DNA of 64,000 nt from CAWGCA01 sp963820955 (GCA_963820955.1 CAWGCA010000042.1:65757-129756); one strand, 5' to 3'; positions 41,737 through 50,656 are shown, counted from the stretch's first letter. Translations and numbers: made by a program. Notes: a model not told the origin generated them from the sequence alone.

Positions 41737-42927
41737 GTGTCGAAGGAAAAATTCGAACGCACAAAGCCACATGTAAATGTGGGAACCATTGGTCACGTGG
41801 ACCACGGCAAGACCACGCTGACGGCGGCGATCACCAAGGTGATGTCGGAAAAGCACGGCGGTGAGGTAAAGGCATTCGACCAGATCGACAATGCGCCGGA
41901 AGAGCGAGAGCGAGGCATCACCATTGCCACGGCACACGTGGAGTACGAGTCGGACAACCGCCACTATGCGCACGTGGACTGCCCGGGGCACGCGGACTAT
42001 GTGAAGAACATGATCACGGGTGCGGCGCAGATGGACGGAGCGGTGCTGGTGGTATCGGCGGCGGACGGCCCGATGCCGCAGACACGCGAGCACATACTGC
42101 TGTCGCGTCAGGTGGGTGTGCCTTACATCCTGGTGTACATGAACAAAGCGGACATGGTGGACGACGCGGAGCTGCTGGAGCTGGTGGAGATGGAGATCCG
42201 GGAGCTGCTGGACCAGTATGATTTTCCGGGTGACGACACCCCGATTATAGTGGGCTCTGCGCTGAAGGCGCTGGAGGGGGACACCTCGGAGCTGGGTACG
42301 CAGTCGATCGTGAAGCTGCTGGAGGCGATGGATGCCTATATTCCGGAGCCGGAGCGTGACACCGACAAGCCGTTTCTGATGCCGATCGAGGACGTGTTTT
42401 CGATCTCGGGCCGAGGCACGGTGGTGACCGGACGTATCGAGCGTGGTGTGGTACGGGTGGGCGAAGAGATCGAGATTGTCGGGATCAAGGACACGGTGAA
42501 GACCACCTGCACCGGTGTGGAGATGTTCCGCAAGCTGCTGGACGAAGGAGTGGCGGGGGACAACGTCGGGGTGCTGCTGCGCGGTACCAAGCGGGAAGAC
42601 GTGGAGCGTGGTCAGGTGCTGGCGAAGCCAGGCAGTATAACGCCGCACACCCATTTTGAGGCGGAGGTGTACGTGCTGAGCAAGGACGAGGGTGGACGTC
42701 ACACGCCGTTTTTCAATGGCTATCGACCGCAGTTTTACTTTCGCACGACGGACGTGACCGGGGCCTGCGACCTGCCGGAAGGTATTGACATGGTGATGCC
42801 GGGCGACAACGTGAAGATGACGGTGAAGTTGATTGCGCCGATCGCGATGGAAGAGGGTCTGCGTTTTGCAATCCGCGAGGGTGGCCGTACTGTCGGCGCC
42901 GGCGTGGTTGCCAAGATCATCGAGTAA
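41737..42927 (+). CDS. tuf: Elongation factor Tu, second copy
   Basis: Same 396-residue protein as the copy at 24649, here as last gene of the str operon. It differs in using a GTG start, TCG at codon 2, CCA at codon 10 and GAG for GAA near codon 148; otherwise I see no nucleotide change. The identity stops sharply at the stop codon, as expected if conversion tracts are limited to the coding sequence. Only 18 bases separate it from rpsJ, so the str and S10 operons are physically joined. Confidence 0.99.
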   Translation: MSKEKFERTKPHVNVGTIGHVDHGKTTLTAAITKVMSEKHGGEVKAFDQIDNAPEERERGITIATAHVEYESDNRHYAHVDCPGHADYVKNMITGAAQMDGAVLVVSAADGPMPQTREHILLSRQVGVPYILVYMNKADMVDDAELLELVEMEIRELLDQYDFPGDDTPIIVGSALKALEGDTSELGTQSIVKLLEAMDAYIPEPERDTDKPFLMPIEDVFSISGRGTVVTGRIERGVVRVGEEIEIVGIKDTVKTTCTGVEMFRKLLDEGVAGDNVGVLLRGTKREDVERGQVLAKPGSITPHTHFEAEVYVLSKDEGGRHTPFFNGYRPQFYFRTTDVTGACDLPEGIDMVMPGDNVKMTVKLIAPIAMEEGLRFAIREGGRTVGAGVVAKIIE

Positions 42928-42945
42928 ATTTGAGTTAATAGAGAT

Positions 42946-43257
42946 ATGGCCAACCAGAGAATTCGTATTCGACTGAAGGCTTTCGATCATCGTCTGATCG
43001 ATCAGTCTGCGCGGGAAATCGTAGATACCGCCAAGCGTACCGGTGCCCAGGTTCGTGGCCCCATTCCGCTGCCGACCAGGAAAGAGCGGTTTACCATACT
43101 GATCTCTCCGCATGTCAACAAGGATGCGCGTGATCAGTACGAGATCCGTACCCATAAGCGGTTGATGGATATCATCGATCCGACCGACAAAACGGTGGAT
43201 GCCCTGATGAAACTGGATCTGGCAGCTGGCGTGGACGTTCAGATCAAACTGAACTGA
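42946..43257 (+). CDS. rpsJ: Ribosomal protein uS10 (NusE)
   Basis: 30S head protein that also joins NusB and NusG in antitermination. 103 residues, MANQRIRIRLKAFDHRLIDQ at the start and the GPIPLPTRKERFTILISPHVNK loop in the middle. First gene of the S10 cluster, but with tuf 18 bases upstream there is no room for the L4-responsive S10 leader known in E. coli. Confidence 0.98.
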   Translation: MANQRIRIRLKAFDHRLIDQSAREIVDTAKRTGAQVRGPIPLPTRKERFTILISPHVNKDARDQYEIRTHKRLMDIIDPTDKTVDALMKLDLAAGVDVQIKLN

Positions 43258-43268
43258 GGTTAAGAACA

Positions 43269-43919
43269 ATGGCGATTGGAATTGTTGGGCGCAAAGTCGG
43301 CATGACCCGTATCTTCACCGAAGAGGGGTCATCCATCCCGGTTACGGTGATCGAGGTGGAACCGAATCGGGTGACCCAGATGCGCAGCGAAGAGACAGAC
43401 GGTTACCGTGCGGTGCAGGTGACGACCGGAAGCCGCAGGGCATCCCGCGTCACCAAGCCGATAGCGGGACACCTGGCCAAGGCGGGGGTGGAAGCCGGCC
43501 GCGGTCTGTGGGAATTCCGGCTGGGAGATGGCGAGGAAGAAGGCATGCAGGTTGGTGCCGAGATCAAGGCCGATGTTTTTGCCGTCGGTCAGCGGGTTGA
43601 TGTGCGTGGAATGACCAAGGGTAAGGGTTTTCAGGGTGGTGTGAAACGGCACAATTTTCGGATGCAGGACGCCACCCACGGCAACTCGATTTCTCACCGC
43701 GCGGCAGGCTCCATCGGGCAGTGCCAGACCCCTGGCCGTGTGTTCAAGGGTAAAAAGATGGCCGGGCACATGGGCGATGTTCAGCGTTCTGCCCAGAATC
43801 TGGAAGTAGTGCGGGTGGACGTCGACCGTAATCTGTTACTGGTGAAGGGTGCCGTTCCCGGTTCCCGTGGCGGCAATGTCCTGGTTACGCCCGCCATCAA
43901 GATGGCGAACAGAGGGTAA
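43269..43919 (+). CDS. rplC: Ribosomal protein uL3
   Basis: Early assembly 50S protein reaching the peptidyl transferase centre. 216 residues. The extension has the target glutamine context for PrmB methylation (NSISHRAAGSIGQCQTPGRV). The N terminus MAIGIVGRKVGMTRIFTEEG is typical. Twelve bases after rpsJ. Confidence 0.98.
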   Translation: MAIGIVGRKVGMTRIFTEEGSSIPVTVIEVEPNRVTQMRSEETDGYRAVQVTTGSRRASRVTKPIAGHLAKAGVEAGRGLWEFRLGDGEEEGMQVGAEIKADVFAVGQRVDVRGMTKGKGFQGGVKRHNFRMQDATHGNSISHRAAGSIGQCQTPGRVFKGKKMAGHMGDVQRSAQNLEVVRVDVDRNLLLVKGAVPGSRGGNVLVTPAIKMANRG

Positions 43920-43925
43920 AGAGTC

Positions 43926-44543
43926 ATGGACCTCAATGTACAGGCAGGCGGTGACGGCAGCGGTGAAACCATTCAGGTCTCCGATTCCGTGTTCGCCGCA
44001 GATTTTAACGAAGCCCTGATTCACCAGGTGGTCACCGCATACATGGCGGGGGCACGCAGTGGCACCAAGGCCCAGAAAAACCGCTCCCGGGTGCGGGGTG
44101 GCGGCGCTAAGCCCTGGCGGCAGAAAGGTATGGGGCGCGCCCGTGCAGGTACCAGCCGCAGTCCGTTGTGGCGCTCTGGTGGTGTGACCTTTGCGGCCAC
44201 TCCCAAGGATTACCAGCAGAAAGTGAACCGCAAGATGTATCGCGGCGCGCTGCGTTCCATCCTTTCCGAACTGGTCAGGAATGAGCGTCTGGTGGCGGTC
44301 TCCGAATTTGCGGTCAGCGCCCCTAAGACCAGAGAGCTGTCCGACAAGCTGAAAGGGATGGGGTTAAATGAGGTGCTGATCGTCGCTGAGCAGCCGGATG
44401 AAAATCTTTATCTGGCGGCCCGCAATCTTTACGGGGTGGATATCTGCGATGTCAGCGAGCTGGATCCAGTAAGCCTGGTTGGCTTTGACAAAATTCTGAT
44501 GACCTCTGGGGCCATCAAAAAGTTGGAGGAGCGTCTGGCATGA
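43926..44543 (+). CDS. rplD: Ribosomal protein uL4
   Basis: Lines the exit tunnel and in E. coli regulates its own operon by attenuation and translational repression. 205 residues. The tunnel loop has KNRSRVRGGGAKPWRQKGMG. The stop overlaps the start of rplW by four bases. Because the S10 leader target is absent upstream, L4 control may work differently here. Confidence 0.98.
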   Translation: MDLNVQAGGDGSGETIQVSDSVFAADFNEALIHQVVTAYMAGARSGTKAQKNRSRVRGGGAKPWRQKGMGRARAGTSRSPLWRSGGVTFAATPKDYQQKVNRKMYRGALRSILSELVRNERLVAVSEFAVSAPKTRELSDKLKGMGLNEVLIVAEQPDENLYLAARNLYGVDICDVSELDPVSLVGFDKILMTSGAIKKLEERLA

Positions 44544-44836
44544 ACAAAGAGCGTTTAATGCAGGTGCTGCTCAGCCCGGTGGTCTCTGAAAAGAGCACCA
44601 ACGTGGCGGATGCAAGCCGTCAGTTTGTGTTTCGTGTGGCCTCGGATGCCAGTAAGCCTGAGATCCGCAAGGCGGTTGAACTCATGTTCGACGTCAAGGT
44701 GGAGCAGGTGAGAGTGGTCAACGTCAAGGGAAAGAACAAGCGTTTTGGTTCTATCCAGGGACAGCGAAAAGGCAGCCGCAAGGCTTACGTCAAACTGGCT
44801 GCAGGAAGTGATATAGATTTTGGAGCGGGGGCCTGA
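44540..44836 (+). CDS. rplW: Ribosomal protein uL23
   Basis: Sits at the tunnel exit and is the docking site for trigger factor and SRP. 98 residues with the start MNKERLMQVLLSPVVSEKS, VFRVASDASKPEIRKAVE for the fold core, and a basic loop KGKNKRFGSIQGQRKGSRK. ATGA overlap with rplD. Confidence 0.97.
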   Translation: MNKERLMQVLLSPVVSEKSTNVADASRQFVFRVASDASKPEIRKAVELMFDVKVEQVRVVNVKGKNKRFGSIQGQRKGSRKAYVKLAAGSDIDFGAGA

Positions 44837-44876
44837 GGGTCGCTGCGGCAAGCAGGGTTACAGCGGAAGCATTGAA

Positions 44877-45704
44877 ATGGCTATTGTAAAATCCAAACCC
44901 ACTTCGGCGGGACGACGGTTCCTGGTCAAGGTGGTGAATCCCGAGCTGCATAAGGGGGAGCCCCATAAGCCCCTGGTGGAGAGCAAGAGCAGGAACGGCG
45001 GGCGTAACAACCTTGGTCGTATCACCACCCGGCATAGAGGTGGCGGGCACAAGCAGCGTTATCGCATCATCGATTTCAAGCGCAACAAGGATGGTATACC
45101 TGGGATAGTGGAGCGGATCGAATACGACCCGAACCGCACCGCCAACATCGCGTTGATAAAATATGTGGATGGCGAGCGCCGTTATATTATCGCGCCAAAA
45201 GGCGTGAGCGCCGGTCAGCAGATCCTTTCCGGACCAGAGGCGGAGATTCGGCCCGGAAACTGTTTGCCGCTGCACAATATCCCGGTGGGTACGGTCATTC
45301 ACTGTGTGGAGATGAAGGCAGGTAAAGGCGCGCAGATTGCCCGTTCGGCAGGGGCTTCGGTGCAATTGGTTGCAAGAGAAGGTGAATATGCTACCCTGCG
45401 CCTCCGCTCCGGCGAGATGCGCAAGGTGCGCTACGATTGCCGCGCAGTGATCGGCGAGGTTGGAAATGCCGAGCACAATCTTCGCAAACTGGGTAAGGCG
45501 GGTGCCTCCCGCTGGCGTGGTGTCCGGCCGACGGTTCGTGGCGTAGTGATGAATCCGGTGGACCATCCTCATGGCGGCGGCGAAGGCCGTACCTCGGGTG
45601 GTCGCCATCCGGTCAGCCCCTGGGGTGTGCCTACCAAGGGTTACAAGACACGTACAAATAAGCGCACTAACAAGATGATCGTGCGCGGTCGTAATCGCAA
45701 GTAA
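44877..45704 (+). CDS. rplB: Ribosomal protein uL2
   Basis: Needed for subunit joining and peptidyl transfer. 275 residues. The ATG at 44877 is chosen since MAIVKSKPTSAGRRF is the family start; the open frame upstream only overlaps rplW. The conserved His region near the catalytic centre is NPVDHPHGGGEGR. The basic N-terminal GGRNNLGRITTRHRGGGHK is intact. Confidence 0.98.
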   Translation: MAIVKSKPTSAGRRFLVKVVNPELHKGEPHKPLVESKSRNGGRNNLGRITTRHRGGGHKQRYRIIDFKRNKDGIPGIVERIEYDPNRTANIALIKYVDGERRYIIAPKGVSAGQQILSGPEAEIRPGNCLPLHNIPVGTVIHCVEMKAGKGAQIARSAGASVQLVAREGEYATLRLRSGEMRKVRYDCRAVIGEVGNAEHNLRKLGKAGASRWRGVRPTVRGVVMNPVDHPHGGGEGRTSGGRHPVSPWGVPTKGYKTRTNKRTNKMIVRGRNRK

Positions 45705-45732
45705 CGAATAAGCGGAACTGAGGTAATTTAAA

Positions 45733-46008
45733 GTGCCACGTTCAATTAAAAAAGGGCCGTTTGTAGATCACCACCTTATGAAGAAGGTGGATGAGGCGGT
45801 GGCCAGTAACAGCAAACGTCCGATAAAAACCTGGTCGCGCCGCTCCATGGTGCTTCCGGAGATGGTAGGCCTGACCATTGCAGTATACAACGGACGCCAG
45901 CACGTGCCCGTTCTGGTGACGGAGAACATGGTTGGCCACAAGCTGGGCGAGTTCGCGCTGACCCGCACCTACCGGGGTCACTCAGCGGACAAGAAAGCAA
46001 CACGTTAA
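45733..46008 (+). CDS. rpsS: Ribosomal protein uS19
   Basis: 30S head protein forming bridges to 50S via S13. 91 residues; the start is GTG (PRSIKKGPFVDHHLMKKV is the family N terminus), with GAGG upstream. The signature YNGRQHVPVLVTENMVGHKL is intact. Confidence 0.98.
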   Translation: MPRSIKKGPFVDHHLMKKVDEAVASNSKRPIKTWSRRSMVLPEMVGLTIAVYNGRQHVPVLVTENMVGHKLGEFALTRTYRGHSADKKATR

Positions 46009-46022
46009 TTGGGGTGTGAACC

Positions 46023-46355
46023 ATGCAGGCAGTAGCGAAATTACGCCATGCGCGTATCTCGGCCCAGAAAGGCCGCCTGGTAGCTGATCAGATCCGGGGT
46101 TTGCCGGTAGAGCAGGCGCTGGACCTACTCGCCTTCAGCAGCAAGAAGGGCTCGGCCCTGATGAAGAAGGTCCTGGACTCCGCAATCGCCAATGCGGAAA
46201 ACAACGAAGGTGCAGATATCGACGAATTAAAGGTGTCGGCAGTCACTGTTGACGAAGGACCGACCATGAAGAGGATTCGCGCGCGGGCCAAGGGTCGTGC
46301 AGCGAGGATCCTGAAGCGTACCAGTCACTTCACCGTGACTGTATCGGACAAGTAA
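46023..46355 (+). CDS. rplV: Ribosomal protein uL22
   Basis: Contacts all 23S domains; its beta hairpin reaches into the exit tunnel and is a site of macrolide resistance changes. 110 residues. The hairpin region reads DEGPTMKRIRARAKGRA, wild-type in form. Fourteen bases after rpsS. Confidence 0.98.
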   Translation: MQAVAKLRHARISAQKGRLVADQIRGLPVEQALDLLAFSSKKGSALMKKVLDSAIANAENNEGADIDELKVSAVTVDEGPTMKRIRARAKGRAARILKRTSHFTVTVSDK

Positions 46356-46371
46356 GGCAAGAGAGGCCAAA

Positions 46372-47052
46372 ATGGGTCAGAAAGTACATCCAACCGGCAT
46401 TCGGTTGGGCATAGTCAAAGACTGGACTTCCAAATGGTATGCGGATACCAAGGACTATGCCGATCTGCTGAATACCGACCTTGAGATTCGAGAGTATCTG
46501 AAAAAGCGTTTGTTTCAGGCCTCGGTCAGCCGGATCCAGATTGATCGTCCGGCAAAGAATGCCCATATCACGATTCATACAGCCCGTCCCGGCCTGGTCA
46601 TCGGAAAGAAGGGCGAGGATATCGATGCGCTAAGGAGCGAAGTCTCCCGGCGGATGGGTATTCCGGTGCATATCAGCGTGGAAGAGATTCGCAAGCCCGA
46701 GCTTGACGCCCAGCTGGTGGCCGAGGGTATCACTCAGCAGCTGGAGCGCAGGGTAATGTTCCGCCGGGCGATGAAGCGTTCGGTGCAGACCGCAATGCGT
46801 CTGGGGGCGGAGGGGATCAAAGTTCATATCGCCGGCCGCTTGAACGGTGCTGAAATTGCCCGCAGCGAGTGGTATCGGGAAGGCAGGGTACCACTGCATA
46901 CCCTGCGGGCGGATATTGATTACGGCTTCGCCGAGGCCAAAACCACCTACGGCGTGCTGGGCGTCAAGGTCTGGGTTTTCAAGGGTGAGGTGTTCGAAGG
47001 CTCAGAACACGAAGAGACGGCCTCGACGCAGAAGTCTGGAAAGAGGGGCTAA
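46372..47052 (+). CDS. rpsC: Ribosomal protein uS3
   Basis: Lines the mRNA entry tunnel with helicase activity shared with S4 and S5. 226 residues: MGQKVHPTGIRLGI N terminus, KH-type RNA-binding domain with RPGLVIGKKGEDIDALR, and the C-terminal domain with GRLNGAEIARSEWYREGRV. Three bases separate it from rplP. Confidence 0.98.
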   Translation: MGQKVHPTGIRLGIVKDWTSKWYADTKDYADLLNTDLEIREYLKKRLFQASVSRIQIDRPAKNAHITIHTARPGLVIGKKGEDIDALRSEVSRRMGIPVHISVEEIRKPELDAQLVAEGITQQLERRVMFRRAMKRSVQTAMRLGAEGIKVHIAGRLNGAEIARSEWYREGRVPLHTLRADIDYGFAEAKTTYGVLGVKVWVFKGEVFEGSEHEETASTQKSGKRG

Positions 47053-47055
47053 GTT

Positions 47056-47469
47056 ATGTTGATCCCAAAACGGACAAAATTTCGCAAGCAGCACAAGGGT
47101 CGGAATCGTGGTCTGGCAACCACCGGCAATAAAGTCAGTTTTGGCGAGTATGGCCTGCAGGCGGTAGGTCGAGGTCGATTGACCGCCCGACAAATCGAGT
47201 CGGCACGTCGTACTATTACCCGCCACGTAAAGCGTGGTGGAAAGCTGTGGATCCGCGTGTTCCCGGACAAGCCGATCACCAAGAAGCCTCTGGAAGTTCG
47301 CCAGGGTAAGGGTAAAGGTAACGTAGAGTACTGGGTTGCGCTGGTTCAGCCAGGACGCATGTTGTATGAAATTGAAGGCATTACCGAGGAGTTGGCGCGG
47401 GAGGCATTCCGGCTGGCGGCCGCGAAACTGCCTTTTAAGACCACCTTCGCTAGACGGACGGTATTGTGA
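47056..47469 (+). CDS. rplP: Ribosomal protein uL16
   Basis: Late-assembly 50S protein near the A-site tRNA elbow. 137 residues, MLIPKRTKFRKQHKGRNRG start. The GGKLWIRVFPDKPITKKPLE segment and the functional loop near VRQGKGKGNVEYWVA are conserved. The stop TGA shares its A with the ATG of rpmC. Confidence 0.98.
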   Translation: MLIPKRTKFRKQHKGRNRGLATTGNKVSFGEYGLQAVGRGRLTARQIESARRTITRHVKRGGKLWIRVFPDKPITKKPLEVRQGKGKGNVEYWVALVQPGRMLYEIEGITEELAREAFRLAAAKLPFKTTFARRTVL

Positions 47470-47669
47470 TGAAGGCAACTGAACTTCGGGAAAAGAGTGC
47501 GGCCGATTTAGAGGCATCCCTGCTGGAGTTGCGTAAAGAGCAGTTCAATCTGCGGATGCAGCAGGGTACCGGACAACTGGTCCGACCCACCGAAATGAAT
47601 CGGGTGCGCAAAGAGATCGCACGGGTCAAGACCGTATTGAATGAAATAAAGACAGGTGAAGCAAAATGA
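47469..47669 (+). CDS. rpmC: Ribosomal protein uL29
   Basis: Small helical protein at the tunnel exit beside L23. 66 residues from the ATG at 47469: MKATELREKSAADLEASLLE, then QFNLRMQQGTGQLVRPTEMN. The GTG one codon earlier is unlikely. It overlaps both neighbours (TGATG with rplP, ATGA with rpsQ). Confidence 0.96.
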   Translation: MKATELREKSAADLEASLLELRKEQFNLRMQQGTGQLVRPTEMNRVRKEIARVKTVLNEIKTGEAK

Positions 47670-47926
47670 ACGAACAGACTCCGAGCAACCGCACGCTCCA
47701 GGGTCGGGTGATCAGCGACAAGATGGACAAGACCGTCACTGTGATGGTTGAGCGTCGCGTGAAACACCCACTCTACGGAAAGTTCGTACGTCGCTCCACC
47801 AAGGTGCATGCCCATGATGAAGCCAATGAATGCGGCATCGGGGATGTAGTGGTGGTGGAACAGACCCGCCCGCTTTCCAAAAGTAAGACCTGGCGTCTGG
47901 TGAAGGTTGTCGAGAAGGCATCCTGA
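47666..47926 (+). CDS. rpsQ: Ribosomal protein uS17
   Basis: Early-binding 30S body protein. 86 residues with RTLQGRVISDKMDKTVTVMV, the OB fold start, and GDVVVVEQTRPLSKSKTWRLV near the end. Last gene of the S10 group; 62 bases to rplN. Confidence 0.97.
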   Translation: MNEQTPSNRTLQGRVISDKMDKTVTVMVERRVKHPLYGKFVRRSTKVHAHDEANECGIGDVVVVEQTRPLSKSKTWRLVKVVEKAS

Positions 47927-47988
47927 GAATAGGGCAGGGCAATTGAGCGGTTTTTCGCACGACTGAGTTTTTTGATTGGGATAGACCA

Positions 47989-48357
47989 ATGATCCAGATG
48001 CAGACAATGCTGAATGTCGCCGACAATAGTGGCGCCAAGCGAGTCCAGTGCATAAAGGTACTGGGAGGCTCGCATCGTCGCTACGCCGGAATCGGGGATG
48101 TCATCAAGGTGAGCGTCAAGGACGCCATTCCCCGGGGAAAGGTAAAAAAGGGCGACGTTTTACATGCGGTGGTGGTTCGAACACGCAAAGGTGTGCGCCG
48201 TCCGGACGGGTCTTTGATTCGATTCGACGGAAACGCCGCGGTGCTGCTGAACAACCAGCTTCAACCGATCGGTACCCGCATTTTTGGGCCGGTAACCCGT
48301 GAACTGCGCAGCGAACGGTTCATGAAGATCATCTCGCTGGCACCGGAAGTACTCTAG
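47989..48357 (+). CDS. rplN: Ribosomal protein uL14
   Basis: Forms an intersubunit bridge and binds RsfS. 122 residues, starting MIQMQTMLNVADNSGAKRVQ. The AVVVRTRKGVRRPDGSLIRF core is conserved. It opens the spc group; the preceding 62 bases contain TTTTTCG and TTTTTTG runs but no clear promoter. Confidence 0.98.
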   Translation: MIQMQTMLNVADNSGAKRVQCIKVLGGSHRRYAGIGDVIKVSVKDAIPRGKVKKGDVLHAVVVRTRKGVRRPDGSLIRFDGNAAVLLNNQLQPIGTRIFGPVTRELRSERFMKIISLAPEVL

Positions 48358-48369
48358 GGGAGACAGATC

Positions 48370-48693
48370 ATGGCGATGAGTAAGATTAAAAAAGGTGATC
48401 TGGTCGTTGTCCTAGCGGGCAAGGATAAGGGCAAGCAGGGGACGGTCCTGAGTGTCATTGGGGGCCAGAAAGTAGTGGTCGAAAATATCAACATGGTGAA
48501 GAAGCACACCAAGGCCAACCCGAACAAGGGCGAGCCTGGAGGTATCCTGGACAAAGAGATGCCCCTGCAAATCTCCAATGTAGCGCTTTTCAACCCCACC
48601 ACCGGTCAGGCCGATCGGGTTGGCGTCAAGATCCTGGAAGATGGCAAAAAGGTACGCTACTTCAAGTCCAACGGCGAAGTCGTGGATATCTGA
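48370..48693 (+). CDS. rplX: Ribosomal protein uL24
   Basis: Assembly initiator of the 50S subunit with a KOW fold. 107 residues; KIKKGDLVVVLAGKDKGKQG marks the KOW core. GGGGAG precedes the ATG at 48370; the ATG two codons on is an alternative. Confidence 0.97.
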   Translation: MAMSKIKKGDLVVVLAGKDKGKQGTVLSVIGGQKVVVENINMVKKHTKANPNKGEPGGILDKEMPLQISNVALFNPTTGQADRVGVKILEDGKKVRYFKSNGEVVDI

Positions 48694-48708
48694 GATTAGG
48701 TATTAGAG

Positions 48709-49248
48709 ATGGCAAGATTAGAACAAATCTATCACGACGAAATCATCGGGAAACTGAAGGAGCAGTTCAGTTACACAAGCGTCATGGAGGTGCCGAAGAT
48801 CACCAAGGTCACCCTGAATATGGGTGTTGGTGAAGCGGTGGGCGACAAAAAGGTGATGGATTTCGCAGTGGGCGACATGACCAAGATCGCGGGACAGAAA
48901 CCGATTGTGACCAATGCGCGCAAGTCGGTCGCCAATTTTAAGATTCGGGATGGCTGGCCTATCGGCTGCAAGGTGACCTTGCGTCGGGAGCGAATGTATG
49001 AATTTCTGGATCGTCTGATCAATGTCGCAATCCCCCGTATTCGGGATTTCCGGGGATTGAGTGCCAAGGCATTCGACGGCCGGGGTAACTACAGCATGGG
49101 GGTGAAAGAGCAGATCATGTTCCCAGAGATCGATTATGACAAGATCGATACCCTGCGCGGTCTGGACATTACCATCACCACCACGGCTAAAACTGATGAG
49201 GAAGGTCGCGCCTTGCTGGCGGCCTTCCGGTTTCCATTCAAGAGCTGA
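48709..49248 (+). CDS. rplE: Ribosomal protein uL5
   Basis: 5S rRNA-binding protein of the central protuberance; contacts P-site tRNA. 179 residues, with VPKITKVTLNMGVGEAVGDK near the start and KAFDGRGNYSMGVKEQIMFP in the loop. In E. coli, S8 binds the mRNA near the start of this gene to repress the operon; I could not confirm that fold here. Confidence 0.98.
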   Translation: MARLEQIYHDEIIGKLKEQFSYTSVMEVPKITKVTLNMGVGEAVGDKKVMDFAVGDMTKIAGQKPIVTNARKSVANFKIRDGWPIGCKVTLRRERMYEFLDRLINVAIPRIRDFRGLSAKAFDGRGNYSMGVKEQIMFPEIDYDKIDTLRGLDITITTTAKTDEEGRALLAAFRFPFKS

Positions 49249-49261
49249 TTAGTAAACTCAT

Positions 49262-49567
49262 ATGGCTAAAAAGAGTATGATTGCCCGTGAAGTTAAGCGG
49301 GCCAAGGCCGTTGCAAAGTATGCCAGCAGGCGTGCCGAGCTGAAGGCTGTTATCCATAACCCGACCAGCACCGCCGAGCAGGTGGACGAGGCACTTCTGA
49401 ATTTGCAGAAAATGCCGCGCAATGCCAGTGCGATCCGCCAGCAGCGACGTTGCCGGATCAGTGGCAGGCCCCACGCTGTTTATCGCAAATTCGGGTTGTG
49501 CCGCAACAAGCTGCGGGAAGCGGCGATGCGCGGAGACGTGCCGGGGCTTGTGAAAGCCAGCTGGTAA
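49262..49567 (+). CDS. rpsN: Ribosomal protein uS14
   Basis: 30S head protein. 101 residues, the long zinc-free type: no paired CxxC motifs. MAKKSMIAREVKRAKAVAKY start and the RQQRRCRISGRPHAVYRKFG signature. A 134-base gap, unusually long for this cluster, follows. Confidence 0.98.
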   Translation: MAKKSMIAREVKRAKAVAKYASRRAELKAVIHNPTSTAEQVDEALLNLQKMPRNASAIRQQRRCRISGRPHAVYRKFGLCRNKLREAAMRGDVPGLVKASW

Positions 49568-49701
49568 GGTACAATACCCCCCCCTTTGGGGTTGCTAAAG
49601 CCCACCGGGAGGTTGATAGTCCTCTTCGCCGGTAGGCTGATTACGTTTAATCGTTTGGGTATCGCGCCGAAATGGCGGGCTGACCCCGAGGATTCTAAAA
49701 A
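49568..49701 (+). other. Structured rpsN-rpsH gap
   Basis: 134 bases where related genomes usually have a few tens. It contains a C8-TTT-GGGG hairpin (49577-49591) and a longer one with outer ACCGG/CCGGT (49604-49608, 49629-49633) and inner GAGG/CCTC. No ORF. It may be a processing site or a regulatory leader for rpsH. Confidence 0.5.
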
Positions 49702-50097
49702 ATGAGTATGTCTGATCCGATCGCGGATATGTTGACCCGTATCCGCAATGGTCAACAGGTTGGAAAAGTGGCGGTTTCCATGCCCTCCTCCAAGAAGAAG
49801 GTAGCTATAGCCCAGTTGCTCCAGGACGAGGGTTACATTACCGGGTTTTCCAATCTGCAAGAGGATGGCAAAGCTGTCCTCAGCATCGATCTGAAGTATT
49901 TCCAGGGTAAGCCGGTCATCGAAATCGTCCAACGGGTCAGCCGGCCCGGTCTTCGTATCTACAAAGGCGCCAAGGAGTTGCCGAAAGTCCGTGGCGGACT
50001 GGGTGTTGCCATTGTATCTACCTCCAAGGGTCTGATGACTGATCGCGCCGCCTGCGCTGCGGGCCATGGCGGTGAAATCCTGGCCTACCTGGCTTAA
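49702..50097 (+). CDS. rpsH: Ribosomal protein uS8
   Basis: Binds 16S helix 21 and, in E. coli, represses spc mRNA. 131 residues from the ATG at 49702: MSMSDPIADMLTRIRNGQQ is the family start. The C terminus has GVAIVSTSKGLMTDRAA and ends EILAYLA. Its long upstream gap is a candidate site for its own regulation. Confidence 0.98.
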   Translation: MSMSDPIADMLTRIRNGQQVGKVAVSMPSSKKKVAIAQLLQDEGYITGFSNLQEDGKAVLSIDLKYFQGKPVIEIVQRVSRPGLRIYKGAKELPKVRGGLGVAIVSTSKGLMTDRAACAAGHGGEILAYLA

Positions 50098-50111
50098 GTG
50101 GAGGGCGAACG

Positions 50112-50645
50112 ATGTCACGCATAGCCAAGAACCCTATCACCATTCCTTCCGGTGCCAGTATCAACATCGCTGGCAGCGAGATTACCGTCAAAGGCTCCAA
50201 AGGCACGCTGCAGTTGGCTCTGCACGAGTATGTCAATGTAGAGCAGGGCGATGGCTCGTTGCAGGTCTCCCCTAAACAGGAGGGCCGGGAACAATGGGCG
50301 ATGGCGGGTACCTTTCGCTCTTTGATAAACAACATGGTTACCGGTGTCACCAGCGGTTTCGAGAAGAAACTGCAGTTGGTCGGTGTTGGTTACCGGGCCC
50401 AGGCCAAGGGCAAGACCGTCACTCTTTCGCTCGGTTTTTCACATCCCGTGGACTTCGCGGTCCCAGAGGGTATCACCGTCGAGACGCCTTCTCCTACCGA
50501 GATAGTGGTCTCCGGGTGTGACCGACAGAAGGTGGGGCAGGTGGCGGCTGTTATCCGCTCTTATCGCCCGCCCGAGCCCTACAAAGGCAAGGGTGTCCGC
50601 TATGCGGATGAGCATGTGTTGCGCAAAGAAGCGAAGAAGAAATAA
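50112..50645 (+). CDS. rplF: Ribosomal protein uL6
   Basis: Binds the sarcin-ricin region near the factor site. 177 residues in two similar domains; the C-terminal signature RPPEPYKGKGVRYADEHV is intact. Start MSRIAKNPITIPSGASI. Confidence 0.98.
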   Translation: MSRIAKNPITIPSGASINIAGSEITVKGSKGTLQLALHEYVNVEQGDGSLQVSPKQEGREQWAMAGTFRSLINNMVTGVTSGFEKKLQLVGVGYRAQAKGKTVTLSLGFSHPVDFAVPEGITVETPSPTEIVVSGCDRQKVGQVAAVIRSYRPPEPYKGKGVRYADEHVLRKEAKKK

Positions 50646-50656
50646 GGGGTATTACG

